A stretch of 11,646 bases of DNA from an uncultured Oscillospiraceae bacterium (GCA_910587465.1 CAJUMS010000082.1:1-11646), one strand, 5' to 3'. Counted from the stretch's first letter, positions 5,957 to 11,646 are shown. Made by a program: numbers and translations. The notes: generated from the letters alone by a model not told the origin.

Positions 5957-7096
5957 ATGAATAAAAACACATTATATCTGACGCTTAAGACCGCCGCACT
6001 GGCGGCGGTCACGGCAAAAAATATTACGGCGAATGTGGACAGCTTTACGATCGTTTCCGCACTCGCCTTTTGCTGTTTGTTCGTGGCCGACTATCTTATA
6101 AACAGGCTCTGCCACGCAAAGGGAATTTGGCTGATATGCGCTCCGATAGGCATTGTCGGGTGCTTTGTGTGCGGCGCGGGAGAGTATTTTCCTCTTCTGA
6201 TAATGCTGATATTCGAGCTGGTGGATTATCTTGAAGCAAATGAATATTTTTACGGGATATCGGCAGCGGCAGAGGCGTTAGCAGCGCTTATCTTCGCGCC
6301 AGATCGATATGCGCTTATCGTTGCGGTCGTGCTGACGGCGGTGGGAATATTCGCGCGTGTCGCCGTTGAGCGTGTGGAATATTTCCGCGAATTATCCGAA
6401 AAACAGCGGAATACTATTGCTGCGCAGAAAGACAGAATAAACAAAATGCGCAAGTGGTCGGCAACCCTCCGCGAGACCGCCGCTTTAGAGGAGCGCAGCC
6501 GCTTTTCCACACGAATTCACGACAAGCTTGGGCACGGCGTTTCGGGGAGCATAATACTGCTGGAGGGCGCGAAATTAAATCTTAAAACCAATCCCGAGCA
6601 AGCCGAAAAATCGCTCGGCGCGGCAATTGAAAATCTTCGCGGCAGCGTCGACAGTATTCGCGAAGCACTTCACGAGGAACGCCCGAAACGCGGCACGGCA
6701 AGCGCAGCGGAGTTTAAAGAATTACTGGAGCGCTTTTCGTTAAATTATGAAATAAAAACGATGTTTTCAATCGAAGGGGATATCGAAAAGATTTCTCCAC
6801 CGATCTGGAACTGCCTTAAAGATAATTTAGCAGAAGCGCTGACCAACACGATAAAGCACTCAAACGCGAGTGAATTCTCGCTGAAAATACTTATTTACGA
6901 TAAAATGATCCGCGCGGAATTTTCCGATAACGGCAGCGGAGGAAGCGGCTTTTCAAAAGGCATGGGGCTTGACGGAGTGGAAGACAGAGTTACTGTGTGC
7001 GGCGGAAAATGCCTGTTCCAACGCGGCATGACGGGCTTTAAAATAATCAACATTTTCGGGGTGAATTATGATAAAGGTACTGATAGCGGACGATGA
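5957..7096 (+). CDS. sensor histidine kinase, HisKA_3 (DesK/LiaS/LnrJ) type
   Basis: With ATG 5957 the protein has 379 residues. Several hydrophobic helices fill about residues 10-135, with almost no extracellular loop, suggesting sensing at or inside the membrane. A coiled segment (about 138-180) leads to the HisKA_3 dimerisation domain, with phosphoacceptor His188 in RIHDKLGHGVS. The ATP-binding domain follows: N box around Asn297 in EALTNTIKHSN, DNGSG at 324-328, and G2 box KGMGLDGVEDRV (334-345). All key kinase residues are present. It is co-transcribed with the ABC genes and should phosphorylate the regulator encoded next, whose start lies inside its last codons. Start is uncertain: TTG 5876 overlaps the previous stop and has AGGAAG (5865-5870) upstream, adding 27 polar residues. 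ATG 5957 is preferred because it sits close to the first membrane helix, though it lacks a clear Shine-Dalgarno. Confidence 0.9.
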   Translation: MNKNTLYLTLKTAALAAVTAKNITANVDSFTIVSALAFCCLFVADYLINRLCHAKGIWLICAPIGIVGCFVCGAGEYFPLLIMLIFELVDYLEANEYFYGISAAAEALAALIFAPDRYALIVAVVLTAVGIFARVAVERVEYFRELSEKQRNTIAAQKDRINKMRKWSATLRETAALEERSRFSTRIHDKLGHGVSGSIILLEGAKLNLKTNPEQAEKSLGAAIENLRGSVDSIREALHEERPKRGTASAAEFKELLERFSLNYEIKTMFSIEGDIEKISPPIWNCLKDNLAEALTNTIKHSNASEFSLKILIYDKMIRAEFSDNGSGGSGFSKGMGLDGVEDRVTVCGGKCLFQRGMTGFKIINIFGVNYDKGTDSGR

Positions 7097-7685
7097 TATT
7101 ATAGTGCGGGAGGGGTTAAAGCTGATTATTTCCTCACAGGAGGATATGTGCGTATGCGGCGAAGCAGAAAACGGAAACGCAGCGCTGGAACTTGTGCGTG
7201 AACTTCGCCCAGACGTCGCGCTTCTTGATATTCGTATGCCCCAATGCGACGGTATAACGGCAGCGGAGAATATGCTCGCAGAGGAGCTTTGCGCTCCCCT
7301 GCTGCTTACGACGTTCGACGAGGAGGACTTCATTCTCCGCGCATTGAAAAGCGAGATATGCGGCTATATTCTAAAAAATTCTCCCGCCGAAAGGATAATC
7401 GGCGCGATACGTGCCGTAAAAGCGGGCGGCACGGTATTTCAGGAGGATATACTGAAATATATCCGCGAAAAGATAAGTCCGCAAAACGGCGGCAAGATAT
7501 TTTCGGAGCTTACTCCCCGCGAAATCGAGGTGGTGCGGCTTATCGCCGACGGACTGTCAAATCAACAGATCGCAGAAGAGTTGTTCCTCTCCAACGGCAC
7601 GGTACGCAATCATATCAGCACAATACTCGAAAAAACGGGTCTTGAGCACCGAACTCAAATCGCGGTGATGTGGCTGAGAAAATAA
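7068..7685 (+). CDS. response regulator, NarL/LuxR (LnrK/DesR/LiaR) family
   Basis: A 205-residue transcription regulator. The receiver domain (about 1-120) has the acidic pair Asp8/Asp9, phosphoacceptor Asp54 in ALLDIRMP, Thr81/Thr82 and Lys103. A short linker leads to a LuxR-type helix-turn-helix (about 145-202) with LTPREIEVVRLIADGLSNQQIA and the TVRNHISTIL recognition helix. It should be phosphorylated by the kinase whose gene overlaps its start by 29 bp, and probably controls the operon itself, with the palindrome at 2492-2503 as candidate site. ATG 7068 is preceded by GGGGTGA (7058-7064). It is the last gene of the operon. No strong + strand terminator follows; the hairpin at 7842-7867 may serve both strands. 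The family call is very sure; the regulon is inferred. Confidence 0.94.
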   Translation: MIKVLIADDDIIVREGLKLIISSQEDMCVCGEAENGNAALELVRELRPDVALLDIRMPQCDGITAAENMLAEELCAPLLLTTFDEEDFILRALKSEICGYILKNSPAERIIGAIRAVKAGGTVFQEDILKYIREKISPQNGGKIFSELTPREIEVVRLIADGLSNQQIAEELFLSNGTVRNHISTILEKTGLEHRTQIAVMWLRK

Positions 7686-7835
7686 ACACTCTGTCACGCT
7701 CCCGACGCAGATGCTGTTGCTTGGGAATTCGTCATATGCAGATACCTGTGCGCAAAAGGCATAAATCCGAAATTCATCTATGCGGGAAAAATGAGATATC
7801 AAATCCGAATATGGTTCTGATGGTCAAAAAGCGGA

Positions 7836-7867
7836 AACCAAAACACCGCACGATAATGTGCGGTGTT
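7836..7867 (-). terminator. terminator of the aminotransferase gene (possibly bidirectional)
   Basis: A perfect 10-bp stem, AACACCGCAC (7842-7851) and GTGCGGTGTT (7858-7867), with a 6-nt loop. Read on the minus strand it is followed by TTTTGGTTT, 18 bp after the aminotransferase stop. On the plus strand the T-run is poor, so stopping the two-component operon there would be weaker. The 150 bp between 7686 and 7835 hold nothing I can recognise. Confidence 0.7.
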
Positions 7868-7884
7868 CTCTGAAAAACATTTTA

Positions 7885-9165
7885 TTACTTCTCTGCAAGC
7901 AGCTTTTCAACGCTCGCCAGTCTTACGCAGATGCAGAACAGCACCATAGCCTGGAGCAGCTCTCCGACAGACGGATAAGTCGGCGCAATCCTGATATTGC
8001 TGTCGTTGGGATCCTTTCCGTAGGGGAATGTCGCGCCCGCACCCGTCAGCACTACGCCGCCCTCTTTCGCAAGCGCCACAATACGCTTTGCGCACCCGGG
8101 CAACGAATCAAACGAGATAAAGTAGCCGCCCTTGGGGTTAGTCCACTTGCCTATTCCAAGCGGCTCGATTTCCTTTTCAAGCATATACAGCACCACCTCA
8201 AACTTCGGGTAAATGATCGCCGCGTGGTGGCGCATATGCTCTGTAACACCCTCGAAATTTTTGAAATACTTCGCATGGCGGAGCTGATTAAGCTTGTCAA
8301 AGCCGATTGTCTGGAATGCCATCTGCTTCTTTATAAAGTCGATATTGTCTTTAGACGCACAGATGACAGCGAGACCGCCGCCCGGGAAGGATATCTTGGA
8401 GGTCGACGAAAACTCGAAAACCATATTCGGATTGCCCGCCTTCTTGCACTCCTCAATGATATTCAGCAGGTGAGCATGGTCGTTGGTAAGGTGGTGAACA
8501 CAATACGCGTTATCCCAGAAGATTCGGAAATCCTTAGCCGCGGGCTTGAGGTTTGCGAAACGGCGTACTACCTCTTCGGAGTATGTAATACCCGTAGGGT
8601 TGGAGTACATTGGTACGCACCAGATACCCTTGATAGCCTCATCGGACGCGACAAGACGCTCTACCTCGTCCATATCGGGCCCGTCCTCCTTGTATGGCAC
8701 AGTTATCATCTCGATACCCAGCGCCTCGCACATCGCAAAGTGTCTGTCGTAGCCGGGAGCGGGGCAGAGAAACTTTACGCTGTCATACTTGCACCACGGC
8801 TTTTCGCTGTCGAGCACCCCGAGCTGCATAGCGCGGATTATCGTATCGTACATCATCTGTAAACTTGAGTTGCCGCCGACTATGATCTCGTCCGCGCCTA
8901 CGCCAAGCATTTCCATAAACAGCTCCTTAGCCTCGGGTATACCGTCCAATACGCCGTAGGAACGGCAGTCCGCGCCGCTCTTGGATTTATAGTCGCCGTC
9001 CAGACAGTGCAGCAGCATATTAATCGACAGATCAAGCTGCTCGGGTGCGGGAACGCCGCGCGCCATTGTCAGGTTCAGACCCTTTTTCTTAAATTCCTCG
9101 TATTGCTCCTCAAGCGCCGCCTTTTCGTCAGTCAGCTCGTCTTTGTTCATTTCCGTATAAAGCAT
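7885..9165 (-). CDS. PLP-dependent aminotransferase, subgroup Ic aspartate aminotransferase type
   Basis: A 426-residue fold-type I enzyme, probably swapping an amino group between aspartate and 2-oxoglutarate in the cytosol. It resembles the Ic group (Corynebacterium AspT, Pfam Aminotran_MocR) rather than ordinary AspC: MARGVPAPEQLDLS near the N-terminus, DCRSYGVLDGIPEA, IIVGGNSSLQMMYD, FLCPAPGYDRHF and KGIWCVPMYSNPTG. Lys257 in SSTSKISFPGGG should form the Schiff base, with Asn189 (SNPTG), Asp218/Tyr221 (WDNAY) and Arg392 (NIRIAPT) as cofactor and carboxylate ligands. There is no GntR DNA-binding domain, so it is not a MocR regulator. ATG 9165 is chosen over TTG 9171: AAGGAA lies about 9-10 bases upstream and ATG is the better codon. 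It has its own promoter and terminator and is not in an operon. Substrate choice among related transaminases is inferred. Confidence 0.92.
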   Translation of the reverse strand: MLYTEMNKDELTDEKAALEEQYEEFKKKGLNLTMARGVPAPEQLDLSINMLLHCLDGDYKSKSGADCRSYGVLDGIPEAKELFMEMLGVGADEIIVGGNSSLQMMYDTIIRAMQLGVLDSEKPWCKYDSVKFLCPAPGYDRHFAMCEALGIEMITVPYKEDGPDMDEVERLVASDEAIKGIWCVPMYSNPTGITYSEEVVRRFANLKPAAKDFRIFWDNAYCVHHLTNDHAHLLNIIEECKKAGNPNMVFEFSSTSKISFPGGGLAVICASKDNIDFIKKQMAFQTIGFDKLNQLRHAKYFKNFEGVTEHMRHHAAIIYPKFEVVLYMLEKEIEPLGIGKWTNPKGGYFISFDSLPGCAKRIVALAKEGGVVLTGAGATFPYGKDPNDSNIRIAPTYPSVGELLQAMVLFCICVRLASVEKLLAEK

Positions 9166-9230
9166 GATCAAACTTTCCTTTCCGAAAATATATTTTTATA
9201 TTGTCTAAACTATCTTTAAACACCGTTATT

Positions 9231-9259
9231 ATTATAACATACTTCAAAATTTTTTGCAA
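9231..9259 (-). promoter_or_regulatory. sigma-A promoter of the aminotransferase gene
   Basis: On the minus strand: TTGCAA (9259-9254), a 17-bp spacer, and TATAAT (9236-9231) with TGT just before it as an extended -10. The leader would be about 60 nt. Confidence 0.8.
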
Positions 9260-9287
9260 GTGATTTTTAAAATTCCTGCAAAAAATT
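9248..9287. repeat. 11-bp inverted repeat overlapping the aminotransferase -35 box
   Basis: AATTTTTTGCA (9248-9258) and TGCAAAAAATT (9277-9287) are perfect inverse copies 18 bp apart. The left arm covers most of the -35 TTGCAA of the minus-strand promoter. It could be an operator or DNA-bending site, but A/T runs make chance symmetry easier here. A further imperfect stem (GCAAAAAACC against GGTTTTTGC, about 9299-9331) lies just beyond. The remaining 9332-9380 holds nothing recognisable. Confidence 0.4.
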
Positions 9288-9380
9288 GTCAGAAACAGCA
9301 AAAAACCGTTATTTTCTCACAGGTTTTTGCGGATTTTGGCGATAAAACATTTACTATCGGAGCGAATACCCATACTTGAA

Positions 9381-9431
9381 ACAAAAAGTGCTCCCGTTAC
9401 AATCCGCTAAAACGGAACAAAACGGAAGCAC
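9381..9431 (-). terminator. terminator of the single-domain response regulator gene
   Basis: On the minus strand GTGCTTCCGTT (9431-9421) pairs with AACGGGAGCAC (9398-9388), 11 bp with one G-T wobble. The loop holds an inner TCCG/CGGA hairpin, and TTTTTGT follows immediately. It lies 35 bp after the receiver stop codon. Confidence 0.8.
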
Positions 9432-9465
9432 GGAAACACTTTATTATCACAAAACCCCACAGCTT

Positions 9466-9900
9466 TTACACGAACTCGTCTCCGAAATCATCAGCATCAC
9501 TGTTGTAAACTATCTCACGCAGTCTATACAGCTCAATCATATTATTGATGCGCTTCTTTACAAAGTTGATATTGAACGGTTTGGAGATAACGTCCTCCGC
9601 GCCAAGGTCAAACGCCTTTGTAAGAGACTTCGTAGACGTATCCGCGCTGATAATGAACACGGGCACTACCTCGACATATCTATTTTTGTGGAAATAATCC
9701 AACAGTCCGAAACCGTCCATTACGGGCATCATAATATCGGACAACACGCAGCATATCTCATCCTTATGCTTTTCATATTCCTCAATAGCCTTAAAGCCGT
9801 TTTCTGCTTCGATAATGTTTTTATCGGAGAACATATCACTGAGCATAAGCCTGTTGAATTCGTAATCATCGACAATTAAAATAGTGTTCTTCTCTGCCAT
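9466..9900 (-). CDS. stand-alone receiver-domain response regulator (CheY-like)
   Basis: A 144-residue protein with one receiver domain and no output domain. Conserved residues: acidic pair Asp11/Asp12 in ILIVDDYEFNR, phosphoacceptor Asp55 in VLSDIMMPVMDG, Ser85 in IISADTS, and Lys107 in VISKPFN. The end of the domain (KRINNMIELYRLREIV) matches receivers that continue into a coiled linker before HD-GYP or histidine kinase parts. Here it stops after an acidic tail with DADDFGDEFV. It is probably a phosphorylation relay or a protein-protein switch, not a DNA-binding regulator. ATG 9900 has GGAGG six bases upstream, better than the TTG-type starts up to 9933. It has its own promoter and terminator and no kinase gene beside it, so its partner must be encoded elsewhere. 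It is unrelated in type to the NarL regulator in this window. Confidence 0.92.
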   Translation of the reverse strand: MAEKNTILIVDDYEFNRLMLSDMFSDKNIIEAENGFKAIEEYEKHKDEICCVLSDIMMPVMDGFGLLDYFHKNRYVEVVPVFIISADTSTKSLTKAFDLGAEDVISKPFNINFVKKRINNMIELYRLREIVYNSDADDFGDEFV

Positions 9901-9974
9901 TGTTGACCTCCAAAAAAAATACATTTGCGGCAATTCACAGCAAAACTTTATCGTTTATCTTATTTTATATATAC

Positions 9975-10003
9975 ATTTTACCACATTTTTTATAAAAAGT
10001 CAA
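9975..10003 (-). promoter_or_regulatory. sigma-A promoter of the single-domain response regulator gene
   Basis: On the minus strand: TTGACT (10003-9998), a 17-bp spacer, and TAAAAT (9980-9975). This is close to consensus, with a leader of about 68 nt. It faces away from the smpB promoter, with only 31 bp between the two -35 boxes. Confidence 0.82.
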
Positions 10004-10034
10004 GGGCAGATTGTAAGAAATGTAAAATTTCCCC

Positions 10035-10063
10035 TTGTAAAATGAAAAATGTTGTGCTATAAT
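10035..10063 (+). promoter_or_regulatory. sigma-A promoter of smpB
   Basis: TTGTAA (10035-10040), a 17-bp spacer, and a perfect TATAAT (10058-10063) preceded by TGC, an extended -10. Transcription should begin near 10070, leaving a leader of about 170 nt before smpB. Confidence 0.85.
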
Positions 10064-10069
10064 AATAGT

Positions 10070-10240
10070 TGGTGCAATAATGAAATCTTACACAATGTGT
10101 ACACACCACAAGTTTTGCAATACCAGAAATGTTTGTGTGTAGCGCAACTAACTGAAGCGAACACAAACATTTCCATCGTAATAGGGCAAATGCTATGTGT
10201 CTGCCCGGTGTGAAACTTGCGTTTTAGATAGGGGGAAACT
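10070..10240 (+). promoter_or_regulatory. structured 5' leader of smpB
   Basis: GAAATGTTTGTGT (10126-10138) pairs perfectly with ACACAAACATTTC (10161-10173) over 13 bp; the enclosed 22 nt can form CGC/GCG (10143-10145/10157-10159). A second hairpin GGGCA/TGCCC spans 10184-10206. A 10-bp palindrome TGTGTACACA lies at 10096-10105. None is followed by a T-run, so these are not terminators. TTTCC (10170-10174) in the long stem's 3' arm is complementary to GGAAA (10234-10238) in the smpB ribosome binding site, so an alternative fold could hide it. No known riboswitch class was recognised. Structure is seen; function is inferred. Confidence 0.5.
10080..10142 (+). CDS. possible 20-codon upstream ORF in the smpB leader
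   Basis: ATG 10080 to TAG 10140-10142 encodes 20 residues, MKSYTMCTHH followed by a cysteine-containing tail, with three Cys and two adjacent His. Only a weak GGTG (10071-10074) lies upstream. Its last codons form the 5' arm of the 13-bp leader stem, so a ribosome reading it would prevent that stem from forming, as in attenuation leaders. Such a short frame can arise by chance; conservation in relatives would decide. Confidence 0.25.
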   Translation: MKSYTMCTHHKFCNTRNVCV

Positions 10241-10699
10241 ATGAGCAACACAAAAACTATTGCCGATAACCGTCAGGTCCGGCACGAATATTTTATTATA
10301 GAGAGCTACGAAGCCGGCATTGAGCTGTTTGGCACGGAGGTAAAGTCTATCCGCGCGGGCGGCGTAAATCTCAAGGATTCGTGGATATCTATTGACAACG
10401 GCGAAGCGTTTATCCGCGGAATGCATATAGCGCCTTACGAAAAAGGCAACATATTCAACCGCGACCCGTACAGAGTACGCAAGCTACTGCTACACAAAAA
10501 GGAGATAATGAGGCTCTTCGGGCAGGTCAAGCAGGGCGGCTATACGCTTATCCCCGTGTCTATGTATTTCAAGGACAGCAGGGTTAAGATACAGGTCGGG
10601 CTGTGCAAGGGCAAAAAGCTCCACGACAAGCGTCAGGATATGGCAAAGCGTGACGCGGGCCGCGAGATCGAACGTGCGCTCAAGGAGCGTAGCCGCTGA
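10241..10699 (+). CDS. smpB: SsrA-binding protein SmpB
   Basis: A 152-residue OB-fold RNA-binding protein, the obligate partner of tmRNA (SsrA) in trans-translation. It brings tmRNA to the A site of stalled ribosomes so that the nascent chain is tagged for degradation and the ribosome is freed. The family signature is visible in order: ADNRQVRHEYFI near the N-terminus, YEAGIELFGTEVKSIRAGGVNLKDSW (24-49), GEAFIRGMHIAPYEKGN, the PYRVRKLLLHKKEI motif, and the C-terminal GLCKGKKLHDKRQDMAKRDAGREI tail that enters the mRNA channel. Length is usual (about 150-160). ATG 10241 has a GGGGGAA ribosome binding site (10231-10237). No ssrA gene was found in the window, and rnr, a common neighbour, is absent. 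The gene is monocistronic, with its own promoter, a long structured leader and a terminator. Confidence 0.98.
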   Translation: MSNTKTIADNRQVRHEYFIIESYEAGIELFGTEVKSIRAGGVNLKDSWISIDNGEAFIRGMHIAPYEKGNIFNRDPYRVRKLLLHKKEIMRLFGQVKQGGYTLIPVSMYFKDSRVKIQVGLCKGKKLHDKRQDMAKRDAGREIERALKERSR

Positions 10700-10730
10700 T
10701 CCGAGAAAATCGACATTGCCGTTTGCACAC

Positions 10731-10747
10731 AATTCACAAAGTGAATT
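10731..10747 (+). repeat. small perfect hairpin after smpB
   Basis: AATTCAC and GTGAATT pair over 7 bp around an AAA loop. It directly abuts the next hairpin (10748-10771). Its style, a perfect short stem with a 3-nt loop, matches the hairpins in the ABC operon. Confidence 0.5.
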
Positions 10748-10776
10748 CGCCGTCCGCGTATGCGGGCGGCGGTTTT
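10748..10776 (+). terminator. rho-independent terminator of smpB
   Basis: CGCCGTCCGC (10748-10757) pairs with GCGGGCGGCG (10762-10771), 10 bp with one G-T wobble and a GTAT loop, followed by four T. The stem is very stable but the T-run short, so read-through into the next gene is possible. Confidence 0.7.
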
Positions 10777-10848
10777 GCCGCAATCGACAACCGTCAGTGA
10801 ACATCGGCTCGTTCGCGAAAAAATTTAAGGATTATTTAATAATTTACG

Positions 10849-10857
10849 TGCTATAAT
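10849..10857 (+). promoter_or_regulatory. candidate extended -10 promoter of the FtsX-like gene
   Basis: TGC followed by TATAAT (10852-10857), the same TGCTATAAT string as in the smpB promoter. No good -35 box lies at the usual distance, but an extended -10 can work without one. It sits 29 bp before the start codon of the next gene. Confidence 0.55.
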
Positions 10858-10886
10858 GAGATCACAACAACGAAAGGAGCGGTAGA

Positions 10887-11612
10887 ATGTACCTGCGAAT
10901 ACTGAAAAAAGACCTTAAACGCAAGAAAACCATGAACGTTATACTGCTGATATTTGTGATCTTAGCAGCGACGTTTATTGCGAGCAGCGCGAACAACCTC
11001 ACCACGGTGAGCAGCGCGCTGGACAATTTCTTTGAAAAGGCAGAGGGTCCCGATTACTGGTTCGCTTCGACGAACGACGCGGACGTCGGGCGGTTCGAGG
11101 ATTTCGCCGAGGAGAACGGCTACGACTACAACATATCGCGGCTTATTCAGATAGAGTCGAGAAATATTTTGGTCGAGGACGAAAAGCTGGAATACAGCAA
11201 TATTATGTGCCTGTCGACGCTCGGCGGAATAAAGATATTTGACAAAAACAACGAGGAGATCACCCACATCAACGACGGAGAGCTGTACGTTACCAACCAC
11301 ATCTTCACCTCAACGGAGAACGATTTTCACATTGGCGGGAAAATATTTATAAGCCAGAACGGCGTCGAAAAGGAGTTTACGATCAAGGGCTACACAAAGG
11401 ACGCACTTTTCGGCACGGCAATGGTGGGAATGTCAAGATTTCTCATAAGCGATAACGACGCGGCACTGTTTGACAATGAAAACGAGGCAGTGTGCAGCTC
11501 GGTCGAGGTACACACCGATGACGCGGATTATCTTGATAAGTTCAACGTGTTGGGCTTGAATACCATAATGGCGATAGACCGTTCGATGTTTAAAATGATT
11601 TTGTCAATATAA
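10887..11612 (+). CDS. FtsX/MacB-type ABC permease, N-terminal part only (probably truncated)
   Basis: The frame encodes 241 residues: a basic start MYLRILKKDLKRKKTMN, one membrane helix (about 16-33), then an extracytoplasmic domain of the MacB periplasmic-core kind (about 34-235). Full-length permeases of this type go on into three or more C-terminal helices carrying the FtsX domain and are usually 400-800 residues or longer. Here TAA 11610-11612 comes just where the next membrane helix would be expected, after RSMFKMILSI. The 34 remaining bases are A/T-rich and do not restore the domain in any frame I could read. ATG 10887 has a good AAAGGAG (10873-10879) seven bases upstream. No ATPase gene is adjacent within the window. 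As it stands it could not form a transport channel; it is either a pseudogene remnant or a stand-alone sensor-like domain. Family assignment is moderate, from the N-terminal pattern. Confidence 0.72.
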   Translation: MYLRILKKDLKRKKTMNVILLIFVILAATFIASSANNLTTVSSALDNFFEKAEGPDYWFASTNDADVGRFEDFAEENGYDYNISRLIQIESRNILVEDEKLEYSNIMCLSTLGGIKIFDKNNEEITHINDGELYVTNHIFTSTENDFHIGGKIFISQNGVEKEFTIKGYTKDALFGTAMVGMSRFLISDNDAALFDNENEAVCSSVEVHTDDADYLDKFNVLGLNTIMAIDRSMFKMILSI

Positions 11613-11646
11613 CTTTACACAATTTTCTCAAAAAAAACGAGTTTTT
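11613..11646. other. A/T-rich end of window
   Basis: The last 34 bases contain a run of eight A followed by CGAG and a T-run. This could be the start of a terminator, but the window ends before it can be judged. Confidence 0.25.

Noticed and set aside
7670..7873. Plus-strand frame of 67 codons after the response regulator
   Set aside because: Overlaps the regulator's end and the terminator hairpin, basic composition, no clear ribosome binding site or homology that I recognise.
7858..8862. Open frame of 334 codons on the + strand
   Set aside because: It runs antisense to the clearly recognisable aminotransferase, has no ribosome binding site, and its translation shows no domain. It is an antisense shadow.
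7885..9165. MocR/GntR-type regulator reading of the aminotransferase
   Set aside because: The protein begins directly with the aminotransferase fold and has no winged-helix DNA-binding domain, so it is an enzyme only.
9376..9879. Open frame of 167 codons on the + strand
   Set aside because: Antisense to the receiver gene, whose promoter, ribosome binding site and conserved residues are all in place; the plus frame has none.
1..11646. CRISPR array, tRNA, complete rRNA, transposase, integrase or phage genes
   Set aside because: No regularly spaced repeats, cloverleaf sequences, or recombinase/transposase motifs were found on either strand.

Overview
The window looks like a chromosomal stretch of a Clostridia-class Firmicute, most likely an Oscillospiraceae/Ruminococcus-type gut anaerobe. 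Evidence: strong AGGAGG-type ribosome binding sites, AT-rich intergenic DNA with sigma-A promoters, a SPASM domain resembling the SCIFF-peptide maturase typical of Clostridia, and no phage, transposase, CRISPR, tRNA or complete rRNA gene. The assignment is inferred from gene content and style, not from a marker phylogeny.

Left part (1-2472): the tail of an aldo/keto reductase with its terminator; about 340 bp of unusual GC-rich non-coding DNA; a 121-codon ORF holding only the C-terminal SPASM domain of a SCIFF-maturase-like radical SAM enzyme; then a membrane-anchored HtrA/DegP-type serine protease with a good terminator.

Centre (2473-7685): a five-gene + strand operon with a clear promoter: ABC ATPase, two ABC-2 permeases, DesK/LiaS-type histidine kinase and NarL/LuxR-type response regulator. 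This composition matches the Bacillus subtilis linearmycin-resistance type (LnrLMN plus LnrJK). The likely role is sensing and exporting, or detoxifying, a membrane-active compound. A TGACA-AA-TGTCA palindrome upstream of the promoter is a candidate operator, so autoregulation is plausible. Between ATPase and first permease lies a cluster of tiny perfect hairpins, the last one wedged between the permease's Shine-Dalgarno sequence and its start codon.

Right part (7686-11646): on the minus strand, a subgroup-Ic aspartate aminotransferase-type enzyme and a stand-alone receiver protein, each with its own promoter and terminator. Divergent from the receiver is smpB (trans-translation), whose promoter starts a leader of about 170 nt with a 13-bp stem-loop and a possible 20-codon upstream ORF. 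The window ends in a 241-aa protein that is only the N-terminal part of an FtsX/MacB-type permease and is probably truncated.

The observations most worth following are the orphan SPASM domain next to the GC-rich block, the hairpin cluster and possible two-state ribosome-binding-site switch in the transporter operon, and the smpB leader.
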